From: Cytobacillus sp. NCCP-133
GTDB lineage: Bacteria > Bacillota > Bacilli > Bacillales > Cytobacillaceae
Length of the DNA: 64,000 nt
Reading direction: 5' to 3'
NCBI RefSeq assembly: GCF_026011715.1
Contig: NZ_BRVM01000003.1
Coordinates: 65,297-129,296, forward strand
Below, in pieces: positions 9,039-17,401 of the stretch. Each line of letters begins with the position of its first letter. The first letter of the stretch is position 1. The notes below the pieces were generated by a model that did no database searches, was not told where the DNA came from, and saw only the letters and a program-made list of their open reading frames with translations. A program made the position numbers and the translations under genes.

Positions 9039-9221
9039 TCACCTTAAACTAAAGATGAACTTGACTGTATCCATAAAAGGTGCGGGAACAAGGATGATTT
9101 GAAAGAGGAAGTAAGCAAAAATCGACAGGAATGGTACCGCCAGGAAGATCGGCCTTTTCTTTCTTAAAGCAAGAAAAAGGCAGACACCGGTAATCACCAT
9201 CAAAGACAATAAAATAAGCAA
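9039..9221 (-). CDS. Small hydrophobic protein, two membrane segments
   Basis: A 60-residue protein consisting almost wholly of two hydrophobic helices separated by a basic loop (LALRKKRPIF). The TTG at 9221 lies 8 bases after GGAAAGGGGG, a strong site that decides the frame; a longer frame from 9306 crosses this site and is not protein-like. No family recognised. It lies upstream of the permease operon with a gap of about 150 bases and may be transcribed with it. Confidence 0.6.
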   Translation of the reverse strand: MLILLSLMVITGVCLFLALRKKRPIFLAVPFLSIFAYFLFQIILVPAPFMDTVKFIFSLR

Positions 9222-9506
9222 ATTTGTTTCCCCCTTTCCGGGAAAGCGCTATCATTTTTTTGCCGCTTTCCGCTTCAAGTTTTTTGATGTCCCTCTGTTC
9301 TTTCACTTTCTGACTTAACTAAATTTTAAGAAAATTTATACTTCATTATGTACAAAAATTAAATCAAGGTCAAGTACATACTGTAAATATCTTTATTTTT
9401 TTGTAAGAATGTACCATGATAGGCGGGAAACCCTTGTCAGATGGATGGCAGAATTGTCGAAAACAATCGTTCGACAACATTCGGGTGGTACCTGGTACCC
9501 CACACC

Positions 9507-9535
9507 AAAAAGAGCCCGCCTATCTGGCGGACTCC
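9507..9535 (-). terminator. Terminator of spoIIQ
   Basis: A GC-rich hairpin (CCGCC/GGCGG core) followed on the minus strand by TCTTTTTGG lies 7 bases after the spoIIQ stop. A small GGTACC/GGTACC inverted repeat lies next to it at 9486-9500. Confidence 0.65.
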
Positions 9536-9541
9536 GAAATA

Positions 9542-10510
9542 TTAAGCGTCAGTGGATTCAGTTGTGTTTTTGTCAACTTGGTCGTCAGTTTGACCTTCGT
9601 CTTCAGAGTTTCCAGCTGGATCTTCTTCTGTGTCAGCTGACTTGTCTTCTTCAGTGTTCCCGGCATTTTCATCTGCAGCTCCAGATTCTTCAGCAGAACC
9701 TTCGCCCTCAGTATTGCCAGACTCATCTAAAGACTTGTCCTCAGATGGAGCAGCTTCGTCGTTTTCTTCCGTTGCACCGCTGTTTTCAGCTGCGTCTGCT
9801 TTGTCAGTTGTGTCTAACTCCTGCAGAGCGCTTAGCGGCTTATTGAAGTAATCAAGCGGATTGACCGGCAGTCCATCTTTGCGGATTTCAAAGTGTACGT
9901 GTACGCCTGCTTCTTCATTAAACAAGCTTTCGCCTGCTTTCGCAAGTGCATCACCTTGTTCTACCTGATCGCCAACCTTAACATTCATCTCTGTAACAGA
10001 TTGATATTGTGTTACAATTCCTTTGTCATGCTCTACTTCAATAACATTGCCCAACAGTGCATCTTCTTCTACCTTGGTAACTTTCCCGCTTAATGCAGCT
10101 AGTACATCAAACGTCTCTCCATCCTTAGTGGCAATATCAATACCTGTATTCGGATGGTATGTGTTATTGTAAAATACTAGAGCCGCTTCCTGTTCTTCCG
10201 CTTTGCCGTCATAGTCATAGAATTGTTTTTGAATAACGCTTGAGTCTGGATCCTTAACAGGCATTACGAAGTTTTCCATTGCACGGTTAACTTCCAATGC
10301 GGGCTCGTCGTACTTCTTGCCGGTAATGTCAGTGGCTTCGTAGTCGTAGCTGTCTGTGTCTGTAGCGTTGTCGCTCGATTGGTACCAAAGAACACCGGTT
10401 AGAATGATTGCTGCACTTGCAATGTAGATAGCTGGGAATGCCCACCGCTTTTTCATAAAGCGTTTAAAGCTGGAATCTTGAGAAGATTGTTTCTTTTCTT
10501 CCTCTCTCAT
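9542..10510 (-). CDS. spoIIQ: Forespore membrane protein SpoIIQ (degenerate M23/LytM)
   Basis: SpoIIQ is made in the forespore and pairs with mother-cell SpoIIIAH to form the channel that bridges the engulfed forespore. The 322 residues comprise a cytoplasmic Lys/Arg-rich N-terminus, one transmembrane helix (about 24-43), a LytM/M23 domain (about 110-225) and an acidic Ser/Glu/Asp-rich tail (about 235-322). In the first zinc motif the residue expected to be His in HxGxD reads Asn (NTGID), while the second motif (VHVHFEIRKDG) is intact. This fits a pseudo-peptidase, as known for Bacillus SpoIIQ. The start follows GAGGTGATG. The long acidic tail is notable. Confidence 0.92.
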   Translation of the reverse strand: MREEEKKQSSQDSSFKRFMKKRWAFPAIYIASAAIILTGVLWYQSSDNATDTDSYDYEATDITGKKYDEPALEVNRAMENFVMPVKDPDSSVIQKQFYDYDGKAEEQEAALVFYNNTYHPNTGIDIATKDGETFDVLAALSGKVTKVEEDALLGNVIEVEHDKGIVTQYQSVTEMNVKVGDQVEQGDALAKAGESLFNEEAGVHVHFEIRKDGLPVNPLDYFNKPLSALQELDTTDKADAAENSGATEENDEAAPSEDKSLDESGNTEGEGSAEESGAADENAGNTEEDKSADTEEDPAGNSEDEGQTDDQVDKNTTESTDA

Positions 10511-10650
10511 TTATCATCACCTCAGCAATCAGTCTGAACAGATTGAGAGGATTATATACCTTTCTTAAAAAAAATTTTTTGTGTTTATTTTTCGACAAAG
10601 ATTTTATTTTTATGCAGATAACAGAAAAATTTTTAAAGGAGTTTTGGAAT

Positions 10651-11079
10651 ATGTTTAAATGGGTCATTAGGATTCTTCCCTTCCTATATATGGGGCTGAT
10701 CTGGACTCTCTCAGGCCTGCCCCATAACGCGGTTGTAGAACTGCCCGATTCTGCCGTTGACCGGTTTATTAAGGAATCCCTTCACCTTGTCGAGTTCGGC
10801 ATTTTATATGTACTATTGGTCTTGGCGGCCTTGACTGCCGGCAAGCTGAGCCCTGCAGCAAACATTCTCTTGGCTGTCTTTGCCTGCTTTTACGGGATAG
10901 TGGATGAAATCCACCAGTCTTTCGTTCCCTATCGCTCTGCCACACTTATCGACGCTGTAAAAGACATGACAGGCGTTTTGCTGTGCTGGTACTTAATTAG
11001 CCGTGCTCTTTTTCACGGACGGTTTAAGAAACTGGCTTCCATTCTTTCTATATTTATAAGGGCAAATGGAAAAGGCTGA
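10651..11079 (+). CDS. VanZ-like membrane protein
   Basis: The 142-residue membrane protein has about four hydrophobic segments and the VanZ-family signature EIHQSFVPYRSATLIDAVKD near its centre. VanZ proteins are linked to teicoplanin resistance and envelope lipids, but most members have no proven role. The ATG at 10651 follows AAAGGAG; upstream codons to 10543 are AT-rich without a site. The gene sits divergently next to spoIIQ, where B. subtilis has the VanZ-family gene ywnJ, so orthology is plausible. It ends in a shared bidirectional terminator with spoIID. Confidence 0.82.
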   Translation: MFKWVIRILPFLYMGLIWTLSGLPHNAVVELPDSAVDRFIKESLHLVEFGILYVLLVLAALTAGKLSPAANILLAVFACFYGIVDEIHQSFVPYRSATLIDAVKDMTGVLLCWYLISRALFHGRFKKLASILSIFIRANGKG

Positions 11080-11104
11080 TTCTGCTATAGAATCAGCCTT
11101 TTGA
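11070..11104. terminator. Bidirectional terminator between vanZ-like gene and spoIID
   Basis: A perfect 13-bp stem (AAAGGCTGATTCT with AGAATCAGCCTTT) around a 5-base loop lies between two convergent genes, with T runs on both sides. Confidence 0.9.
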
Positions 11105-12136
11105 TTATTTTTTCGCTGTGATTTTTGTAAGCAGCTGGTCAGAAGTCGCAATTTCAACACCTTGATAGTAATGGGACACAATTTCTTTGTAGCTCTTTCC
11201 TTCGGATGCCATTCCATTGGCGCCATATTGGCTCATGCCTACTCCATGGCCATAGCCTTGGGTATTGATGATTATAGTGTCTCCCTTGCGTTCCCAAGTA
11301 AAATCCGTCGATTTCAAGCCGAGCTTCTCCCTGATGTCCTTTCCGCTGACAACTTTCCCGTTAATATCTACCTTGGCAACCCGCTGGCCGGCTGTTCGTT
11401 CGGTCACAGTGCCAATCGTGCTTTTGTTAGGAAGCTTTACACCCAGTTTCTTTTCAAATTCCTGTACGGTGAATACCTCTCTTCCGTTAAACTTTGGAGA
11501 CTGCAGATCCCATTTGCTTTCCACACTTTTCAGGTATGGAACAGAATTTGGCCAGATGGCCTCGGAATTCTCGGTAAAGCCATTGCTTGTTGAGAAAAAG
11601 GAAGCCGTAATCGGCGAGCCGTCAAATGTGAGGATTTGCCCTCTCGTTGCAGTAACCGCTTCTCTTACCTTCTCCATTTTCCACTTGTAATCTTGTTTCC
11701 ATTGCTGCTTTAATTCATCATCATTTTTATAAACCTGGTGAATCACTGTATCGTATACTAATGCCCCTTCAGGGAGTTCCAGGCTATCTTTGCTCATCAT
11801 TTGTTTGACAATAAACGTCCTTGCTGCCAGTGCCTGTGCCTTCAAAGCTTCTTCTTCAAATTCAGCCGGCATTTCCGATGCGACTACCCCGGCAATATAA
11901 TCCTCCAGCGGAACAGTCTCCAGCTTTTTCTGTGCCAGGCGATAAACCCCTACCTCTATGGCAGGCCCTTGTGGGATTTCTGCCGCCGTCCCGGTTTTCG
12001 TCTCCTTTTTAAGCTCTTCGCCAAGCTTCCCGCTCACGTTTCCTTCTGTGAATGGAATGACAAGGAGAGCAGGAACAACAAGGGTGACGGCAAACAACAA
12101 TGCGGCTAGTACGATGAAAGGTTTGAATTTTGTCAT
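11105..12136 (-). CDS. spoIID: Stage II sporulation protein D, SpoIID
   Basis: SpoIID is a membrane-anchored lytic transglycosylase that works with SpoIIM and SpoIIP to remodel peptidoglycan and drive engulfment. The protein has 343 residues, an N-terminal membrane anchor (about 7-28) and the SpoIID/LytB domain, with the signature LEDYIAGVVASEMPAEF around residue 80, QALAARTF shortly after and the conserved GYGHGVGMSQYGA stretch near residue 305. Its place downstream of murAA is conserved in Bacillus. Confidence 0.95.
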   Translation of the reverse strand: MTKFKPFIVLAALLFAVTLVVPALLVIPFTEGNVSGKLGEELKKETKTGTAAEIPQGPAIEVGVYRLAQKKLETVPLEDYIAGVVASEMPAEFEEEALKAQALAARTFIVKQMMSKDSLELPEGALVYDTVIHQVYKNDDELKQQWKQDYKWKMEKVREAVTATRGQILTFDGSPITASFFSTSNGFTENSEAIWPNSVPYLKSVESKWDLQSPKFNGREVFTVQEFEKKLGVKLPNKSTIGTVTERTAGQRVAKVDINGKVVSGKDIREKLGLKSTDFTWERKGDTIIINTQGYGHGVGMSQYGANGMASEGKSYKEIVSHYYQGVEIATSDQLLTKITAKK

Positions 12137-12459
12137 GTTTTAAGCCTCCATAGCAACAAAATAATTCTTACTCAATTCATATTTATGGCTATGGACAAGC
12201 TAATATGCTAACAGAATGGATCAGGATGATTTTTTATCATAATAGATTTTGGAATAGGTTTTGGGATTGTGTTTAACATTTACTTCTGTATTTTAATGAA
12301 AAGAAATCCGTTCGCGGAGTTTGCCAGAAGCTCAGTCTTCCACTTATCTATCATGTTTTTCCTTTTATCTCGCAGATTTTATATGTAACAGGTTCAGGAT
12401 TTATCTAGCATATCCCGGAATATTTCTAACATGACACACAATTTCCGGCCTCTAAAGAC

Positions 12460-12585
12460 TGCTTATGCACCCCTTTTGCTTTTTATGCTTCACTTTTTGA
12501 ATGTATGAATCTGCTTTTAAAATTTATGCTTCTTTCTGTTCCATTTTTGCATCTCTTTTCAAATTATATGCACCACTTCCCGCCG
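12460..12585 (+). repeat. Array B: degenerate 20-21-bp repeats
   Basis: Six units are anchored on the word TATG (or TTTG) at 12464, 12484, 12504, 12525, 12546 and 12567, so the spacing is 20, 20, 21, 21 and 21. The unit consensus is TTATGCnyCACTTTTnnAA. It lies between the murAA terminator and spoIID. The same unit and period occur in arrays C, D and E. Apart from this array and the murAA terminator the 620-base gap shows no gene. Confidence 0.8.
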
Positions 12586-12640
12586 CACCATGGGGCCAGT
12601 TATTGACCGAGCGCTCAATCAACGAAAAATAACAATACCA

Positions 12641-12693
12641 AAAAACCGCAGAATCGATTTGTCAGTCCTCTGACAGCTCGATTCTGCGGTTTC
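12641..12693 (-). terminator. Terminator of murAA
   Basis: A perfect 15-bp stem (AAACCGCAGAATCGA and its complement) encloses a second small hairpin and ends in T on the minus strand, about 65 bases past the murAA stop. Confidence 0.85.
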
Positions 12694-12757
12694 ATTCAGG
12701 AATGCGCGCAAGGCGACTATTTACGACGACATTTATGGCCGCCTTGATAAGCATTTC

Positions 12758-14071
12758 TTATGCGTTCATGTCTGAAACATAGCTGGTATTTCCAGCTGGT
12801 GTTTCTTGCACTTCCGTCATGCGTTCAATATCCGCGCCTAAAGCAGCAAGCTTATCATGGAAGTTTACATATCCACGGTCAAGGTGCTTAAGCTCTGTAA
12901 CGCGTGTAACGCCCTCTGCAACCAATCCAGTCAGAATTAATGCTGCAGCCGCACGGAGGTCGGTCGCAGCCACTTCTGCTCCCTGCAGGTTGCTCGGTCC
13001 GTTCATGATCACGGAACGTCCCTCAATTTTTATATCAGCGTTCATGCGGCGGAATTCCTCCACATGCATGAAACGGTTTTCGAATACTGTTTCTGTAATC
13101 ACACTAGTACCTTGTGCGTGAAGCAATAGAGCCATCATTTGTGATTGCATATCGGTCGGGAACCCCGGGTGAGGCATTGTTTTAATATCAACAGCCTTCA
13201 GCTTATCTGGACCCAATACTCGAATTCCTTCTGCTTCTTCGATGAACGTAACGCCCATTTCTTCCATTTTTGCAATTAAAGAAGTAGAATGCTCTGGCAC
13301 AGCGCCTTTTACTAGAACATCTCCGCCTGTAATGGCGGCTGCCACCATAAACGTTCCTGCTTCAATGCGGTCAGGGATGATGTGATGTTCTGCACCAAAC
13401 AGCACGTCAACACCTTCAATACGGATCGTTCCAGTTCCTGCCCCTTTAACCTTGGCACCCATTTTATTCAGAAAGTTAGCCAAGTCCACAATTTCAGGTT
13501 CCTTCGCAACGTTTTCTAAAATGGTTGTACCTTTGGCCAAAGTTGCAGCCATCATAATATTTTCCGTAGCGCCCACACTAGGGAAATCAAGATATACTTT
13601 TGCTCCATGCAAGCGGCCTTCTGATGCTTCCGCTTCAATAAAGCCATTTCCAACCTTTACTTTCGCACCCATCGCTTCAAAGCCTTTTAAATGCTGATCG
13701 ATTGGGCGGGAACCGATTGCGCAGCCCCCTGGCAATGCAACACGGGCACGGCCATTTCTTGCTAATAAAGATCCCATGACTAAAACTGAAGCACGCATTT
13801 TGCGTACATATTCAAAAGGTGCTTCTACCTTTAACTCTCGAGATGCATTTACTGTTACTGTATTATTTTCAAACTCCACTTCGGCGTTTAAATAGCGTAA
13901 TACTTCATTAATAGTATATACATCGGAGAGTGTTGGGACATCACGAATTACGCTTTTGCCATCACTTGCCAACAGTGTTGCGGCGATAACCGGTAAGACA
14001 GCGTTTTTTGCTCCTTCTACTTTGACAGTACCGCTTAACCTATTTCCGCCGCGGACGATGATTTTATCCAA
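12758..14071 (-). CDS. murAA: UDP-N-acetylglucosamine 1-carboxyvinyltransferase MurA1
   Basis: MurA transfers enolpyruvate from PEP to UDP-GlcNAc, the first committed step of peptidoglycan synthesis, and is the fosfomycin target. The 437 residues match the family. The catalytic Cys is at position 117 within [15 protein letters not shown]. It sits between ywmB and spoIID as murAA does in B. subtilis. A second murA is at the right end of the window, the usual two-copy state of Firmicutes. Confidence 0.96.
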   Translation of the reverse strand: MDKIIVRGGNRLSGTVKVEGAKNAVLPVIAATLLASDGKSVIRDVPTLSDVYTINEVLRYLNAEVEFENNTVTVNASRELKVEAPFEYVRKMRASVLVMGSLLARNGRARVALPGGCAIGSRPIDQHLKGFEAMGAKVKVGNGFIEAEASEGRLHGAKVYLDFPSVGATENIMMAATLAKGTTILENVAKEPEIVDLANFLNKMGAKVKGAGTGTIRIEGVDVLFGAEHHIIPDRIEAGTFMVAAAITGGDVLVKGAVPEHSTSLIAKMEEMGVTFIEEAEGIRVLGPDKLKAVDIKTMPHPGFPTDMQSQMMALLLHAQGTSVITETVFENRFMHVEEFRRMNADIKIEGRSVIMNGPSNLQGAEVAATDLRAAAALILTGLVAEGVTRVTELKHLDRGYVNFHDKLAALGADIERMTEVQETPAGNTSYVSDMNA

Positions 14072-14104
14072 AGTGTATTCCCCTCCGCGTCCAATTTCTC
14101 TATA

Positions 14105-14848
14105 TTAATATTCAATCGTTATAATGGGTGTGCCAATAACTATGTTTGTCCTGGCGCCCATTCCTTTTGTCCGTAATCCAAGCTGCATGTTCATTTCCTT
14201 GCCATTCGTCTCAATGGATTCACCCAGAAGCGGTGAATAGGCTGATGTTGAAATGAATTGGTCTTCTTTTAGCGCTTCTATTTCTGTTGCATTAAAAGCA
14301 GCCAATAACTGATTTACAGTATCAGGCAAAGACTTATTAATCTTATCATTGAATTCGCCTTGGATACAAGAGAAAATTGTGGCATTTCCACGAAAAATGT
14401 CAGAAATTTTGCTATTAAGAGCGGCAGCCAGACTCTGATCTTCATTCTTCCAACCTTGACCTTTGGCCTCATAAATTATATACGTTTGAACTTGGCCTTT
14501 TGTGGGGGTTGATAGAATTTTAACACTCTCTGACTGCGTTTGGTTATCCACTATGAAAGCTGTTGCTTCCCAGGATTTATCCGTATTTTGGAAACTCCAT
14601 TCCCAATTAGGATATTTCGCCTGTAATTGATTTGTGAATGCTTTGATTTCCTGAAGGCTTTGGACATTTTCCATTTTTTCTCTTGCATGCAAAGACCATT
14701 CTTTGATTAAAATATTCTCGCCCTGCATTTTTGAGGCCAGCGTTAACAGGTCAAGCTCCCCCTTGGCTACAGTCGTTTTATTCCCACTGTTTATCAACAT
14801 GAAACCAATTATGAAAATAATTGATAATAACATTGCTGCATTTTTCAT
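14105..14848 (-). CDS. ywmB: YwmB family protein
   Basis: The protein is 247 residues with an N-terminal hydrophobic segment (about 5-22) that looks like a signal or anchor, followed by an extracytoplasmic domain related to the YwmB family, which is structurally described as TATA-box-binding-protein-like. Its biochemical role is unknown. It lies 33 bases upstream of murAA, the same arrangement as in B. subtilis, so it is probably co-transcribed with it. The identification rests mainly on this context and on length. Confidence 0.8.
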   Translation of the reverse strand: MKNAAMLLSIIFIIGFMLINSGNKTTVAKGELDLLTLASKMQGENILIKEWSLHAREKMENVQSLQEIKAFTNQLQAKYPNWEWSFQNTDKSWEATAFIVDNQTQSESVKILSTPTKGQVQTYIIYEAKGQGWKNEDQSLAAALNSKISDIFRGNATIFSCIQGEFNDKINKSLPDTVNQLLAAFNATEIEALKEDQFISTSAYSPLLGESIETNGKEMNMQLGLRTKGMGARTNIVIGTPIITIEY

Positions 14849-15140
14849 ATCTAAACTCCTCCCCTTAGTACCATTGTTACCAAGGAGAGAGTAAGCATAC
14901 TAGGGAATTGTCGTCACTTTTTGACAAGCCGAAAGTCAGGAAACTGGCTATTAATAAAGCCTCTTTTTGCATACTTTGAAAAAGCTTTCACAAAATTGTA
15001 TGTATGCATAAAAACAAGCAACAAAAAGATTTTACTCAAAAATTGTCAAAATGAAAACATGTATGAAGACCTATATTTATAAAAACTTCAACTCGGTTAG
15101 CACCGACTGCCGATTGCCCAATTCATGACAATAAGCTTTT

Positions 15141-15395
15141 TCATAGCCAATAATTTATATTCTGCAAAATAAGCGGAAGCTGCTGGGACCATAGAAGATA
15201 ATCGAGAAAGAAATTGCTGACTACAGATCCAATCACTATAGATAGCAATACATACAGCACCCGAGCCTGAAAAACATGATTTGCCCGCAATAGCGATTCA
15301 AGCCTTAATGCCTGAAGTGCCCACCAGGCCAGCGCGATAAAAGTCAAATGAGACATAATGCTAATCAGCGCCTGTTGCCCAAAACCTGAAATCAT
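15141..15395 (-). CDS. DUF1146 membrane protein (YwzB-like)
   Basis: An 84-residue protein with two transmembrane helices (about 9-28 and 45-66), typical of the DUF1146/YwzB family, whose role is unknown. The ATG at 15395 follows AAGGGAGGGAAG. It lies between nuoN and ywmB on the same strand; B. subtilis YwzB is likewise encoded close to the atp-ywm region. Confidence 0.75.
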   Translation of the reverse strand: MISGFGQQALISIMSHLTFIALAWWALQALRLESLLRANHVFQARVLYVLLSIVIGSVVSNFFLDYLLWSQQLPLILQNINYWL

Positions 15396-15660
15396 CCTCT
15401 TCCCTCCCTTACAATTTTTACTGCCTTGCATACCTGTTTTGTGCGCATTAATACCATTTGACGTTTATACTAGCAGGTAAGTTTCATGATTGGTTATTTT
15501 TTTGAAAATTAAGTTTTCGTGCTATTTTGCAATCTATACGTCTATTATATCGAATCTTTTCTTTTTGTCGAAAAAAGACGAAGAATAGGGACCACACATC
15601 GAAAAATACCACAGTATCAACGTCTGTGGTAGTCTAAAATTATATACTTTCTTATCTTTT

Positions 15661-15800
15661 AAGAAAAGCGCAGGGCACCCGCCTATCGGCGACAAGCATA
15701 AGACGAACCGGCTGAAAGGTTTTTTTAAACCTTTTGGACGCATTGGCTTAGACCCGAGAGCCGATGGCGCCTGGAGCTGGATCGTTCTCTAAGTTCAAAG
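15661..15800. repeat. Dispersed REP-like element, copy 1
   Basis: The element runs from AAGAAAAGCGCAGGG to AAGTTCAAAG and contains GACAAGCATAAG, GGCTGAAAGGT, a self-complementary AAAGGTTTTTTTAAACCTTT hairpin and GGCGCCTGGAGC. The copy at 53.5 kb is nearly the same throughout. The surrounding gap holds no gene. Confidence 0.8.
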
Positions 15801-15819
15801 GGATAAAAAATCGGATATT

Positions 15820-15852
15820 ATAAAAAAAAGAAGGGGAAATCCCCCTCCTCAA
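15820..15852 (-). terminator. Probable terminator of the nuo operon
   Basis: A short GGGG…CCCC hairpin followed on the minus strand by about eight T lies 30 bases past the nuoN stop. The stem is short, so strength is uncertain. Confidence 0.55.
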
Positions 15853-15880
15853 TTTTTATATGCCCATCATAAAAAGCGAA

Positions 15881-17395
15881 TTACTGAAAGAAGTCAGTGA
15901 ACTGATTGAAATTTCCCTGCAGAAAATCAAACGCAATATTTGGTACGACTCCAAACAGGATGGTAGCTGCAATGCTGATGCTGATGACTGCTGTCAAAGC
16001 TGCCGGAACTTTAATCTTTCCTACATCAGCTGCCGGCCTAAAGAACATTTGCACCATGACGCCAAAATAGTAGAAGTACGATACGACTGTAGCGGCAATC
16101 ATGATGGACACGAGGACATAATGTCCTTCCTGCGGAACCAATGCGCCCATAAAAATGTTCAGCTTGCCGATAAATCCGGCTGTTCCCGGAATCCCTGCAA
16201 GTGACAGCAGGAATACTGCCATCGCAATGGCAAGGAACGGTGCCCGGCGATAGAGGCCAGCAAATTGGCTGATATCCTCAGAGCCGGATTTATGCGTTAC
16301 ATGCTGGATAATCGCAAATGCCCCCAGGTTCATAAATAAGTATGCCCCTAGGTAAAACCACAGTGCATCAAACATGAACAAAGACATGGTGGCAATGACG
16401 ACTAATAGGTAGCCGGCTTGGGCAATGCTTGAATAAGCAAACAAACGCTTAATGTTCCGCTGCCTTAAGGCTATCAGGTTACCGATAATCATAGTTGCCC
16501 CGGCCAGGAACGCTATGTAATCCTGAAGAGTCAGGATCATCGGCATACCCTCGGCATCACCCGATGGCGTATTGGCAAAGATTGAAAACAGGATCCGCAC
16601 AAGCAGCGCAAAGCCAGCTGTTTTGGAAATGACACTCAAAAAGGCTGTTACTGGTGTTGGCGCACCTTGGTATACATCCGGAGCCCACATATGGAATGGG
16701 GCTGTTGCCAATTTAAATGAAAGTCCTACAACAATCATAAAGAATGCAAGGCCAAGAAGGTAAATATGCTGTTCATCGTAAACAGTTGTTAGAAACCCGG
16801 CCATTGTCTTAAGGTTAGTAGTTCCGGTCAAACCATAAACATAACTCATCCCAAACAAAGTAATCGCTGTAGAAATACCGCCGTTAATGACATATTTCAT
16901 GGCAGATTCGTTTGATTGGAGGTTTCTCTTTCTCATGCCTGCCAAAATGTAGGAAGAAATGGAAAGAAGCTCGAGTCCGACAAACAGCGTGATCAAGTCA
17001 CCGCTTGATGACATCATCATTGCACCAAGCAAAGCAGCCAGGAACAGGTAAAAGAATTCCCCTCTGAATTCCTCCAGCCCTTCATTCAGCTCATAGCTGA
17101 TGGCAATCAGCATCACCATCGCCGCTCCAATTAAAAGCAGCAGCTTAAACGCTTTAGCAAAGGAATCCAGCCTGAAGGTATCAAATAAAATCGATTCTGT
17201 GCTGTGTCCCACAAGCCCTAATAAAGACACCAGGGCTGCCAGGATACCGGCAAATCCAATCCAGCCAAGAATTTTCCGGCTTTGCGCCTTTGGCATAAAC
17301 AAGTCCAGCAGTGACAGAGCCGTTGCAACACCAAGGATGATGAACTCCGGCGCCATGATGCTCCATTCATATGATAACAATGTTTCAAGATCCAT
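15881..17395 (-). CDS. nuoN: NADH-quinone oxidoreductase subunit N
   Basis: One of three antiporter-like proton-pumping subunits in the membrane arm of complex I. It has 504 residues, about 14 hydrophobic helices and the core of the Mrp/NuoN family (GLELLSISSYILAG near residue 140 and KLATAPFHMWAPDVYQGAPT near residue 235, with the conserved Lys). It is the last gene of nuoABCDHIJKLMN, starting 6 bases after nuoM. Confidence 0.95.
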   Translation of the reverse strand: MDLETLLSYEWSIMAPEFIILGVATALSLLDLFMPKAQSRKILGWIGFAGILAALVSLLGLVGHSTESILFDTFRLDSFAKAFKLLLLIGAAMVMLIAISYELNEGLEEFRGEFFYLFLAALLGAMMMSSSGDLITLFVGLELLSISSYILAGMRKRNLQSNESAMKYVINGGISTAITLFGMSYVYGLTGTTNLKTMAGFLTTVYDEQHIYLLGLAFFMIVVGLSFKLATAPFHMWAPDVYQGAPTPVTAFLSVISKTAGFALLVRILFSIFANTPSGDAEGMPMILTLQDYIAFLAGATMIIGNLIALRQRNIKRLFAYSSIAQAGYLLVVIATMSLFMFDALWFYLGAYLFMNLGAFAIIQHVTHKSGSEDISQFAGLYRRAPFLAIAMAVFLLSLAGIPGTAGFIGKLNIFMGALVPQEGHYVLVSIMIAATVVSYFYYFGVMVQMFFRPAADVGKIKVPAALTAVISISIAATILFGVVPNIAFDFLQGNFNQFTDFFQ

Positions 17396-17401
17396 CCTTC
17401 A

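Noticed and set aside
12460-12585. CRISPR array
   Set aside because: The units are degenerate 20-21-mers without distinct spacers and there are no cas genes.
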